Below are positions 25,319 through 33,123 of a stretch of DNA of 64,000 bases, one piece after another. Source of the DNA: Streptomyces sp. I05A-00742 (GTDB lineage: Bacteria; Actinomycetota; Actinomycetes; Streptomycetales; Streptomycetaceae). The notes beneath the pieces are model-generated. The model worked only from the letters and a program-made list of their open reading frames with translations. It did no database searches and was not told the origin of the DNA. Positions within the stretch are counted from its first letter, which is position 1. Every line of letters begins with the position of its first letter. A program made the position numbers and the translations under genes. Location: assembly GCF_013055795.1 (NCBI RefSeq), contig NZ_JABETO010000020.1, positions 44,715-108,714 on the forward strand, given 5' to 3'.

Positions 25319-25900
25319 ATGGGCAGGAACAAGGAGTTCGATCCGGACGCCGCGCTGCGGTCCGCGCTGGAGCTGTTCTGGCGCAAGGGGTACGAGGCCA
25401 CATCGATGCAGGACCTGGTCGACCACCTCGGCGTCAACCGGGGGAGCCTCTACGCGACCTTCGGCAGCAAGCACGCCCTCTACCTCCGTGCGCTCGACCG
25501 GTATTGCGAGCTCAAGGGCGAGGTGAGCCTGGGGCTGCTGAGCCGCCCGGGAGCCGCCCTGCCCGCCGTGCGGGAGCTGGTGCTGCTCTACGCGGCGGAG
25601 TCGCTGGACGACCCGGACCGCAAGGGATGCCTGGTCACCAACACCGCCGTCGAGGTCCTGCCGGAGGACGAACAGGCCGAGCGGCGGGTCGCGTCGGCGC
25701 TGGACGAGCTGGAGACGGCGATCGCCGGGGCGCTCCTCCGCGCCCGGGCCCAGGGGGAGCTGCGGCCGGACGCCGATCCGCGCGCCCTCGCCCGCTTCCT
25801 CGTCACCTTCCTCCAGGGCCTGCGGGTGATCGGCAAGACGGCCGACGGCCGCCGTCGGCTGGAGGACGCCGTGGAGCAGGCGCTGGGTCTGCTGCACTGA
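25319..25900 (+). CDS. TetR-family regulator (exporter repressor)
   Basis: A 193-residue TetR protein of the AcrR/YxaF-like branch. The HTH (about 8-55) includes DAALRSALELFWRKGYEATS, then DLVDHLGVNRGSLYATFGSK. The C-terminal domain contains the DRKGCLVTNTAVEV motif that often goes with quinone- or drug-responsive repressors of this branch. It is flanked by two copies of the same operator, before itself and before the MFS exporter, so it probably represses both. Confidence 0.92.
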   Translation: MGRNKEFDPDAALRSALELFWRKGYEATSMQDLVDHLGVNRGSLYATFGSKHALYLRALDRYCELKGEVSLGLLSRPGAALPAVRELVLLYAAESLDDPDRKGCLVTNTAVEVLPEDEQAERRVASALDELETAIAGALLRARAQGELRPDADPRALARFLVTFLQGLRVIGKTADGRRRLEDAVEQALGLLH

Positions 25901-25942
25901 GCGGCCCGCCCCGGGCGCGGAACCCCTGGAACCCCCTGGGAT

Positions 25943-25964
25943 CCCCTGGAGCCCCAGGGGTTTT
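25943..25964 (+). terminator. terminator after the TetR gene
   Basis: CCCCTGG (25943-25949) pairs with CCAGGGG (25954-25960), followed by TTTT. Two further CCCCTGG-like copies precede it (from 25923), giving a short imperfect direct repeat. It insulates the MFS gene, which then has its own operator. Confidence 0.7.
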
Positions 25965-25981
25965 CCTTTGCCCTTTTATTG

Positions 25982-25994
25982 GAACGATCGGTTT
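25982..25994. promoter_or_regulatory. operator copy 2 (GAACGATCGGTTT)
   Basis: It shares 12 consecutive bases, GAACGATCGGTT, with the site upstream of the TetR gene at 25285. It lies 18 bases before the MFS exporter start and overlaps its probable promoter or leader. Confidence 0.6.
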
Positions 25995-26012
25995 GGAAAA
26001 GGTGTTGTCGTC

Positions 26013-27257
26013 ATGAGCCGTTCCCTCGTGCCCCGTCCCGTCTATGTGCTCTCCCTGGGCATCTTCGCCATGGTCACCAGTGAGTTCGTGGTCGCCGGAC
26101 TGATGCCGCAGCTCGCGGACGGGCTGAACGCCACCGTCCCCGAGGTCGGATACCTCATCACGGCCTACGCGGCCGCCATGGCCCTGGGGGGACCGTTCCT
26201 CACCGTGGCCCTGCTGAGGATGCGTCAGAAGCAGGCGCTGTACCTGCTGTTCGCCGTCTTCCTGGCGGGCAACGTCCTGGCCGCCACCGCCTCCGACTAC
26301 GGAGTGATGATGGCCGCCCGCGTCGTCACCGGTGTCGCGTCCCAGGCGTTCTTCGGTATCGCGGTGTCCCTCGCGGCCCAGCTGACGCCTCCCGAGGCCC
26401 GCGGCCGGGCCCTGGGCGTGGCCATGAACGGGCTGATGCTCGGGACGCTGCTGGGGCTGCCGCTCTCCACGCTCATCGGTGAACACCTGGGCTGGCGGGC
26501 CGCGTTCTGGGCCATCACACTGCTGACGGCGGTCGCCGCGCTGTGCACCGCCGCCGGCGTTCCCCGGCTGGGCCGTCCCGAGGGCGGCGAGGGGTTCCGG
26601 CGCGAACTGGACACCTTCCGGAATCCCCGGCTCTGGCTGGTGCTGTCGACCAGCACCCTCATCATCGGCGCCACGTTCGCCGCCTTCAGCTACCTCAACC
26701 CGCTCCTCACCGAGATCACCGGCTTCGGTACGGGCACGGTGCCGCTGCTGCTGATCGCCTACGGCGCCGCCACCGTGGCCGGCAACTCCGTCGTCGCCCG
26801 GCTCGCCGACCGCCACACCCTCGCCGTCCTGCTCGGCGGCCTGACGCTGAACCTGCTCTTCCTCACCGGCCTCGCCCTGCTGGCCCACCTCGCCGTCCCG
26901 GCGGTGATCTGCATGATGGGCATCGGGCTGTCCGGCGTGACCATGAACCCGGCGATGATCACGCGCGTGCACCGCACCGCCAACGCCCGTCCCCTGGTCA
27001 ACACCGTCCACTCGTCCTTCATCACGCTCGGTGTGATCGTCGGCTCCTCGGTGGGCGGTCTGGCCGTCTCCGGCTTCGGCCTGCGCGGCCCCCTCTGGCT
27101 CGGCGCCGGCCTCGCCGTGCTCGGCCTGCTCACCCTCGTCCCCGACCTGGCCCGCGCCGGTCTGCGGGGCACCCGCCGACCGCGGCCCGGTATGGATCCG
27201 GCGCCCGGTACAACGTCCGGGGTCAGTCGCGAAAGTGCTGGTCAAGCCATGTGCTGA
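26013..27257 (+). CDS. MFS exporter (DHA1, Cml/AraJ type)
   Basis: A 414-residue drug:proton antiporter-like protein with 12 predicted transmembrane segments. Family motifs include FVVAGLMPQLADGLN after TM1, RMRQKQALYL (motif A region), ARVVTGVASQAFFGIAVSLA and GRALGVAMNGLMLGTLLGLP (motif C-like). It is probably an efflux pump induced by the same ligand that releases the upstream TetR. The ATG at 26013 follows AAAAGGTG. The last 16 bases overlap the convergent TetR-fusion gene. The hydrophilic C-terminal tail (about 40 residues) is unconserved. Confidence 0.9.
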   Translation: MSRSLVPRPVYVLSLGIFAMVTSEFVVAGLMPQLADGLNATVPEVGYLITAYAAAMALGGPFLTVALLRMRQKQALYLLFAVFLAGNVLAATASDYGVMMAARVVTGVASQAFFGIAVSLAAQLTPPEARGRALGVAMNGLMLGTLLGLPLSTLIGEHLGWRAAFWAITLLTAVAALCTAAGVPRLGRPEGGEGFRRELDTFRNPRLWLVLSTSTLIIGATFAAFSYLNPLLTEITGFGTGTVPLLLIAYGAATVAGNSVVARLADRHTLAVLLGGLTLNLLFLTGLALLAHLAVPAVICMMGIGLSGVTMNPAMITRVHRTANARPLVNTVHSSFITLGVIVGSSVGGLAVSGFGLRGPLWLGAGLAVLGLLTLVPDLARAGLRGTRRPRPGMDPAPGTTSGVSRESAGQAMC

Positions 27258-28330
27258 GGGCTGTGACGGCAGGCCACCGCATGGCCCGCCCCCCGTCCGT
27301 CCGCGCGCGCCACGATCAGGCCGTCGCGCGTCCGGACCGCGACCTCGGTGGAGTCGTCGACCGCGTCCCGGCCGACGGCCGCGGCGACCGCGCCGGTGTC
27401 GTCGAGGACGACGCGCGGCCGTGGCAGTTCCCCGGGCGCGAACACCCGGCGCAGACAGGCGACGATATCGACGATCCGGAGCCGGGCCAGGCGCCCGGTC
27501 TCGGCGGGGTCGCCGGTCACGACGACGAACGTCAGCTCGTCGCCCGGCCGTGCCGAGCGCATCGCCTCCTCGGCCGCGGACAGGCGTCCCGCGCCCAGCA
27601 CGACCACCACGCCGTCGTCGTCGAGGCCGAACCGGCGGCCGGTGATCTCGTCGTGGAGCCCGCGCGGGGCCGTCCAGGCGTCGCGTGTCACCGACGCCGG
27701 GGACACGAAGGGCAGATGGGGCGGGTCGGCGTCGTCGGGGACGGGGAGGACGGCCAAGTGCTCGGCGGCGCGGGCCAGGTCGAAGAGGTCGCCGGCTCCG
27801 GGGGCGATCTCGGCGAGGCCCGCCGCGCCGTGGAGCAGGGTCAGGGCCAGCTCGGCCCGCCGTACCGTCCCGGTGTGCGGCGGGGCGTGCGGTTCGAGGG
27901 CCAGGGCGAGCAACAGGGCTTCGAACCGGACGAGTTCGGCCAGCGCCGCCCGGGCTGGTGCGGTGTCGAGGACTCCGGACAGCGAGCGCAGCCGGAGATG
28001 GCCCCTGCCCGGTGTGTCGGCGGCGAGGGGCAGTCGTTCGAGCCAGATCCGGGCGAAGGCGCCCAGTGCCTGCCCGGCGGTGGCAGGTGATTCCCGAGGG
28101 GGTTCGGCGGCGGCCCGGGCCTGTTCGGCGGCGTCGGCGAGCACCGCGAGGTAGAGCGCGCGCTTGCCGGTGAAGTTGGAGTAGACCGCGCCCCTGGTCA
28201 GTTCGGCGCGCTCGGCGATCCGGTCGACCTTGGCCCCGGCGTATCCGTGCTCGGCGAACTCCTGACGGGCCGCGACCAGCACGGCCGCGCGGGTCCGCTC
28301 CTGCTGCTGTGCCCGGGTCAATCGCGCCAT
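27242..28330 (-). CDS. TetR regulator with extra C-terminal redoxin-like domain
   Basis: A 362-residue protein, far longer than a normal TetR. Residues 1-200 are a standard TetR: HTH AAVLVAARQEFAEHGYAGAK, then RIAERAELTRGAVYSNFTGK, followed by a helical ligand domain. Residues about 210-362 form an alpha/beta domain (DDDGVVVVLGAGRLSAAEEA, RPGDELTFVVVTGDPAETG, PRVVLDDTGAVAAAVGRDA) reminiscent of a thioredoxin/peroxiredoxin fold without catalytic cysteines. It may be a sensor domain. The ATG at 28330 gives MARLTRAQQQERTRAA. It overlaps the MFS gene end by 16 bases. Confidence 0.8.
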   Translation of the reverse strand: MARLTRAQQQERTRAAVLVAARQEFAEHGYAGAKVDRIAERAELTRGAVYSNFTGKRALYLAVLADAAEQARAAAEPPRESPATAGQALGAFARIWLERLPLAADTPGRGHLRLRSLSGVLDTAPARAALAELVRFEALLLALALEPHAPPHTGTVRRAELALTLLHGAAGLAEIAPGAGDLFDLARAAEHLAVLPVPDDADPPHLPFVSPASVTRDAWTAPRGLHDEITGRRFGLDDDGVVVVLGAGRLSAAEEAMRSARPGDELTFVVVTGDPAETGRLARLRIVDIVACLRRVFAPGELPRPRVVLDDTGAVAAAVGRDAVDDSTEVAVRTRDGLIVARADGRGAGHAVACRHSPQHMA

Positions 28331-28472
28331 TCGTGCCCCTTCCGCTTCCGCCGCCATGATGATACAGATGGCATTCCGATGACGTCGACATCTGGATGTT
28401 GTGAACATTCAAAAATGGCCGCGCGTTGGCCTTCCCGTGCCCCGAACCCCGCCTGAACCAGAGGGACAAGAC

Positions 28473-29099
28473 GTGAACCGGCCCAAAACCCCCACCACGG
28501 ACCCCGGCTTGCTGGTGCTGCACGCCCTGCGCTGCGCGGGCGCCACCGGCCTCGCCCGCCTCCACCTGGTCACGGGCCTCGACGAGTCCGACGTCGAGTC
28601 CGAGCTCATCGACCTCGGCGCCGCCGGCCTCGTCACCTGGGTGCCCGGCGCCCTGTCCGGCTGGAGCCTCACGGACGCCGGGCGCGCCGCCGACGCCGAG
28701 CGGATCACCGCCGAGCTGGAGTCGGCCGGTGCCCGTACGGCCGTGGAGGCGGCGTACGGCCGGTTCCTGGTGCTCAACCCGGAGCTGCTCGACCTCTGCA
28801 CCGCATGGCAGCTCCGCGGCATCGACGACGTCCTGAGCGTCAACGACCACAGCGACCCCGCCTACGACGCCCAGGTCCTCGACCGGTTCGCCGACCTCGA
28901 CCGGCGCGTGACCCCCGTGGCCGCCGAACTGGCAGCCGCACTGCCCCGGTTCGGCCGGTACCGCGTCCGCCTCGCCGACGCCCTCGGCCACGCCGCCGCC
29001 GGGCGGCTGGAGTACGTGACCGACAGCACCGCGTCGTACCACACCGTGTGGGCGGAGCTGCACGAAGACCTGCTCACCACCCTCGGGACGCAACGATGA
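28473..29099 (+). CDS. winged-helix protein coupled to the PPDK-like gene
   Basis: A 208-residue protein of unassigned family. Residues about 8-75 look like a winged helix (LLVLHALRCAGATGLARLHL, then ELIDLGAAGLVTWVPGALSG). The rest is an alpha-helical domain with a conserved-looking YGRFLVLNPELLDLCTAWQL. It starts at GTG behind AGAGGG. Its stop overlaps the PPDK-like start (ATGA, 29096-29099), so the two are translationally coupled. It could regulate the enzyme or bind its substrate; a role is not established. Confidence 0.7.
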   Translation: MNRPKTPTTDPGLLVLHALRCAGATGLARLHLVTGLDESDVESELIDLGAAGLVTWVPGALSGWSLTDAGRAADAERITAELESAGARTAVEAAYGRFLVLNPELLDLCTAWQLRGIDDVLSVNDHSDPAYDAQVLDRFADLDRRVTPVAAELAAALPRFGRYRVRLADALGHAAAGRLEYVTDSTASYHTVWAELHEDLLTTLGTQR

Positions 29100-30694
29100 G
29101 ATGGATCCGCACGCTCTCCGCCCGGGCCGACGGGACGGCGGAGACGCTGGGCGGCAAGGCGCACGGCCTCGTCCTCCTGCACCGCCTCGGGCTGCGGGTG
29201 CCGGCCGGGTTCGTCATCACCACCGAGGCGTGCCGCGCCTTCCTCCGGGACGGACGTCGTCCCGACGGGCTCGACGACGAACTCGCGGCGGCCGTCGCGG
29301 GCCTGGAACGCTCCACCGGGCGCGTCTTCGGCGGGCCGCACAGGCCGCTAGCGGTGTCGGTGCGCTCGGGGGCCGGTGTGTCGATGCCCGGCATGATGAA
29401 CACCATCCTCAACCTCGGCCTCACCACCGGGGCCACCGAGGGCCTGGCCGCCGAGACGGGCGACCGGCCGTTCGCCCTGGACTCGCGGCTGCGCTTCCTG
29501 ACGGGCTTCGCCTCGGCGGTCACGCACGCGGACGTGGACGGCGCGGCGGCCGTCCACGGAGGAGACACCACCGCCGCGATGAGGGCGGTCGGGAGCGTGG
29601 TACGGGAACGCTGCGGCCGGCCGGTTCCCGACGACGCGGCCCGCCAGTTGGAGTGGGCGGTGGAGGCCGTGTTCTCGTCGTGGGACATGCCCCGCGCACG
29701 GACGTACCGCACGCTGAACGCCATCCCGCACGATCTCGGCACAGCGGTGGTCGTCCAGAGAATGGTGTTCGGGAACCGCGACGCCCGCAGCGGCACCGGA
29801 GTCGCGTTCAGCCGCGATCCCAACACCGGCCGGAACGTCCCCTACGGCGAGGTCCTGTTCGGCCACCAGGGAGAGGACGTCGTCTCCGGCAGGTCGGCGA
29901 CCCGGCCGCTGGGCGAACTCGCCGGGCGGGAGCCGGGCGTGTGGGCGGAACTGCTCGACGCCCTGCGCCGGATCGAGGGGCACTACCGCGACGCCTGCTA
30001 CGTCGAGTTCACCTTCGAGGCCGGCGAGCTGTGGATCCTCCAGGTCCGGCCGGGCCGGTTCGTCGGTGCCGCCGCCGTCCGCCTGGCCACCGAACTCGTC
30101 GACGAGCAGGCCATCGAACGTCACGAAGCACTGCTCCGGGTCTCGCCGCGGCACCTCCGGCACGTCCGCACACCGCGCATCGCACCGTCCGGGGAGACGG
30201 ACGTGCTCGCCCGGGGACTCGGCGCCTGCCCCGGTGTCGCGGTCGGCCGGGTGGCGACCACGACGGACCGGGCCGTGCGCTTGGCCCGGGACGCCCCGGT
30301 CGTCCTGGTACGGCCGGAGACCTCCCCGAACGACATGCGCGGCCTCGCCGCCGCCACCGGGATCGTCACCGCGCGGGGCGGCCCGGCCGGCCACGCCGCC
30401 GTCGTCGCGCGCGCCATGGGCAAGCCCGCGGTCGTGGGCGTCACCGGCCTCACCGTCGACGTCGACTCCGGCTCCGTGACGGTCGGCGGCCGCATTGTCG
30501 GCGACGGCACCCTGATCACCATCGACGGGACCGGTGGCGAGGTCGCCCTCGGCACCCCCCGCGTCGTCACCGACGCGGCCGACGACCACCTCCGCCGGCT
30601 GCTCGCCTGGGCCGACGACGTCTCGGGCGACCACACCGCACGCGACGAGGCCCGGCGCCTCGACGCGGCCCACGCCGCACTGCGCCACCGCTGA
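29096..30694 (+). CDS. truncated pyruvate,phosphate dikinase-like enzyme
   Basis: A 532-residue protein with the ATP-grasp N-terminal domain of PPDK/PEP synthase (LGGKAHGLVLLHRLGLRVPA, then SVRSGAGVSMPGMMNTILNL and GVAFSRDPNTGRNVPYGE) and the swivelling phosphohistidine domain (TARGGPAGHAAVVARAMGKP, His at about 433). The C-terminal PEP/pyruvate TIM barrel of the about 870-residue PPDK is absent. It should autophosphorylate on His from ATP but needs another acceptor or domain. Short PPDK-like proteins also occur in mycobacteria. It is coupled to the upstream wHTH gene and followed by a histidine phosphatase. Confidence 0.85.
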   Translation: MRWIRTLSARADGTAETLGGKAHGLVLLHRLGLRVPAGFVITTEACRAFLRDGRRPDGLDDELAAAVAGLERSTGRVFGGPHRPLAVSVRSGAGVSMPGMMNTILNLGLTTGATEGLAAETGDRPFALDSRLRFLTGFASAVTHADVDGAAAVHGGDTTAAMRAVGSVVRERCGRPVPDDAARQLEWAVEAVFSSWDMPRARTYRTLNAIPHDLGTAVVVQRMVFGNRDARSGTGVAFSRDPNTGRNVPYGEVLFGHQGEDVVSGRSATRPLGELAGREPGVWAELLDALRRIEGHYRDACYVEFTFEAGELWILQVRPGRFVGAAAVRLATELVDEQAIERHEALLRVSPRHLRHVRTPRIAPSGETDVLARGLGACPGVAVGRVATTTDRAVRLARDAPVVLVRPETSPNDMRGLAAATGIVTARGGPAGHAAVVARAMGKPAVVGVTGLTVDVDSGSVTVGGRIVGDGTLITIDGTGGEVALGTPRVVTDAADDHLRRLLAWADDVSGDHTARDEARRLDAAHAALRHR

Positions 30695-30736
30695 CCCCTT
30701 CCTCACCCGCACCCGAAACCTGCAAGGAGACCGGAA

Positions 30737-31324
30737 ATGCCAACCCGGCACGTGTACTTGGTACGGCACGGAGCGGCGGACCCGTTCGGGGAACTGACCG
30801 ACGTCGGACAGCGGCAGTCGGAACTGACCGGGCAGCGCCTGTCCGCCCTGCCGATCGACACGGTGTGGCACTCACCCCTGCCCAGAGCCGTGCGCTCCGC
30901 GGAGATCATCGGCACCCACCTGCCGAACGCCGCCGTACGGGAAGCGCCCGAACTGATCGACCACGTACCGCACGTACCGGAGCAGGCACCCCCGGACTGG
31001 GCCCCGTTCTTCGACGGCTACAGCACCGAGGACGCCACCGAGGCCGCCCGCCGCTCCTCCGCCCTGACCGCCCGATTCGCCCGCCCCGCCGACACCGAGA
31101 CGCACGAGGTCCTGGTCACCCACGCCTATCCGGTGGCCTGGCTGCTCCGGCACGCCCTCGACGCGCCTCCGCTGCGCTGGCTCGGCCTGAACTGCGGGAA
31201 CACGGCGCTGACAGTGATCGAGTACCGCGACGGTCCGGCGCCGACGGTACTGCTGTACAACGACATGGGACACCTGCCGGCCGAACTGCGATGGACGGGA
31301 TTCGGCGCCGGCGTGCGACCGTGA
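30737..31324 (+). CDS. histidine phosphatase family protein
   Basis: A 195-residue branch-1 histidine phosphatase (phosphoglycerate-mutase fold). The RHG motif is at the N-terminus (VYLVRHGAADPFGELTDVGQ), with the second Arg in HSPLPRAVRSAEII and the second His in VLVTHAYPVAWLLRHAL. It is 42 bases after the PPDK-like gene behind AAGGAGACC, clearly one operon. A phosphatase beside a phosphohistidine enzyme suggests that it either removes phosphate from the enzyme's product or hydrolyses a product of the pathway. Confidence 0.9.
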   Translation: MPTRHVYLVRHGAADPFGELTDVGQRQSELTGQRLSALPIDTVWHSPLPRAVRSAEIIGTHLPNAAVREAPELIDHVPHVPEQAPPDWAPFFDGYSTEDATEAARRSSALTARFARPADTETHEVLVTHAYPVAWLLRHALDAPPLRWLGLNCGNTALTVIEYRDGPAPTVLLYNDMGHLPAELRWTGFGAGVRP

Positions 31325-31342
31325 GGCGTGAGGCGTGAGGCG
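31322..31342 (+). repeat. 7-bp tandem repeat TGAGGCG x3
   Basis: TGAGGCG occurs three times in a row, beginning at the stop codon of the histidine phosphatase gene, followed by the related TGAAAGC. The rest of the gap to 31581 shows no convincing gene or terminator. Confidence 0.6.
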
Positions 31343-31581
31343 TGAAAGCAGCCTGGAGGAGCTCGGCTCGTTCAAGGCCGCCCGTAAATGGCTGATCGGA
31401 TGGGCCGTTGACGGACACCTGGGAACGGACCCTCATAGCCGTCCCGGCAACGGCGGGCGCCGATGACGACATTGACCGGGACCGTTGTGCACTCCACCGT
31501 AGTCCGAGCCCACCAGCACGCCGACCGGTCCGCGCAGCGGGCCGCCCTCCGGTCGGCGCCGCCCCTGCGTGCGCGGAGAGG

Positions 31582-32106
31582 TCACCCCGCCTTGAGCCAC
31601 CAGGATTCGATGTCGTTGTCGATGGGTTCGGCCCAGGGGACACCATTGATCGGTTTGTCCATGGTGCTGTTGTCCCAGGTACGGCTTCGGCCTCCGTATC
31701 GGCCGTCGACGTACCCTGTCACCGCGCTGCACGTCCCGTAACTCCTGAAGGACGAGACCTTGTTCGCGAGCTCTCCCAGGTCAGGAATGCCGTATCCGGC
31801 GGCGTCGCATCCGCCGTCGCGGCCGTAGAACTCGTCGCTGTCTCCTCCATAGCGCGAAAGGTCCCAGTGCTTGAGGAGGAGGGCGCGCGCCAGAGGGACT
31901 TGGGAGCGAAGGTCGGCTTCGCTCTCACCCTGGTCGGTGCAGCGGTGTTCGATCACGCGTGATTCGCGCTCGCCCGGCTTGAGCTTGTCGAGCACCGTGA
32001 TGCAGTGCCGCTGTGCGGGTGGTTCCACAGCAACCGCGTTCGGACCGATGCTCAGGCTGGCGCAAGCCGTTACGGCCAGCGAGAGAAGGATCTTCTTTGC
32101 GCGCAC
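31582..32106 (-). CDS. secreted beta/gamma-crystallin-like protein
   Basis: A 174-residue exported protein. GTG behind GAGAGG begins VRAKKILLSLAVTACASLSI, a Sec signal peptide with cleavage after about AVA. The mature part has a spacer and then a Greek-key segment: HWDLSRYGGDSDEFYGRDGG, SYGTCSAVTGYVDGRYGGRS and a closing WDNSTMDKPI. It resembles crystallin/peptidase-inhibitor I36 domains of Streptomyces. Cys residues probably form disulfides. It may be an extracellular inhibitor or calcium-binding protein. Codon use is less GC-biased than in neighbours. Confidence 0.7.
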   Translation of the reverse strand: MRAKKILLSLAVTACASLSIGPNAVAVEPPAQRHCITVLDKLKPGERESRVIEHRCTDQGESEADLRSQVPLARALLLKHWDLSRYGGDSDEFYGRDGGCDAAGYGIPDLGELANKVSSFRSYGTCSAVTGYVDGRYGGRSRTWDNSTMDKPINGVPWAEPIDNDIESWWLKAG

Positions 32107-32541
32107 TTGTCGCCTCTCTGTCGCTTGTTGTCGTAACGCGGAAGCACCCCTCGACTTGGTCGCCGGGTGCAAGGAACGGTTCGACTTCCGGAACAGGTGA
32201 GAATGGCCAATAGCTCGCAAAACTAGCCTAAAATCCGTAAGTAGCGACATCCCTCATTTGGGGGGTTAGTCGAATGTTTGCCGGGTTGTTCACCGATTTG
32301 GGTGTTAAAGGTGTTTGTGCTCTTCCTGGTGTGTTGCCTCAGGGGGCGCCCGGTGCCCCGCACGTCGCCGGCAGGTGTGCGGTGAGGCGCCGAGCCGCTT
32401 CGCCGAGCGCTCTACCTCATGCTGGCCCATTGAAGCGGCAGTTAAAGGGTTCCCGGGAACGGCGGAAGCCCGGCGTCTTGCCGATTGAGTGCAACTCCCC
32501 AGCAACGGCTAGGATTTGGTCGTTCTTGGGAAGGGGCACTG

Positions 32542-32931
32542 ATGGGCACCAGATTTATTGAGGTAGACGAATCGCGGCAAGATGAGCCGGGTGTGCGGAA
32601 GGGAGGCAGGACATTGACGGTAGGAGATCAGTCCGTCACCCAGGAGACATGGGTGAAGGTTGAAGCCTACGACGACCTCGATCCGACCGTGACGGGGGAT
32701 GTCCATCTGCACACGTTCGCAGTCCCGGGGATGGAAGTACGGGTGGGGGCCGCGAAGGATGACGAGGACGGAAGCGGCGAATTCGAAACCAGGCTGATCC
32801 CGTCTGTTCAGTATTACCAGATAGAGCTTGGGCCCGACTCGCTGAACAGACTTCATGATGCGCTCAAGCCCTTCATCGCCGCCGCGAAGGAATGTGAGCC
32901 GCCAAAGGGCCGCAAGGTCCGCGCCAAGTAG
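32542..32931 (+). CDS. hypothetical acidic protein
   Basis: A 129-residue protein I do not recognise. It is strongly acidic in the middle (VEAYDDLDPTVTGDVHLHTF, AAKDDEDGSGEFETRL), with a C-terminal helix (GPDSLNRLHDALKPFIAAAK) and a basic tail, GRKVRAK. There are no membrane segments or known motifs. The ATG follows GGAAGGGG. The 430-base stretch upstream (32107-32541) has no gene I can support and is clearly AT-richer than the surroundings. That and the mixed codon use suggest acquired DNA. Confidence 0.6.
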   Translation: MGTRFIEVDESRQDEPGVRKGGRTLTVGDQSVTQETWVKVEAYDDLDPTVTGDVHLHTFAVPGMEVRVGAAKDDEDGSGEFETRLIPSVQYYQIELGPDSLNRLHDALKPFIAAAKECEPPKGRKVRAK

Positions 32932-33034
32932 TCAGCGTTCAGGGAAATTTCAAAGGGTCGCACAATGCACACGGCCGGCGCCGTCGCCGTGCCTTTGCTG
33001 ACCGGCGCTCGGGTCGCGCCGTCCCCCGAAGGCT

Positions 33035-33053
33035 CCCCGTCTCCGTGACGGGG
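33035..33053. terminator. bidirectional terminator
   Basis: CCCCGTC (33035-33041) pairs perfectly with GACGGGG (33047-33053) around TCCGT, with GGC/GCC extensions either side. It lies between the convergent hypothetical gene and the Mrr-type nuclease gene. Confidence 0.65.
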
Positions 33054-33123
33054 GGCCTCGCCATGTGCGGGGATCTTCCCGTGCAGGGCGACTGCCCGCC
33101 GGGATGGGCCAGCTCTCCTCGCG

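Noticed and set aside
25803..29093. Minus-strand open frame of more than 1000 codons
   Set aside because: It runs antisense to TetR, MFS and the PPDK-associated genes, is dominated by Gly/Arg/Pro and lacks any domain; a GC-bias shadow.
31325..31581. Minus-strand frame extending into the gap before the crystallin-like gene
   Set aside because: Low-complexity Ser/Arg/Pro translation with no ribosome site; it overlaps a tandem repeat.
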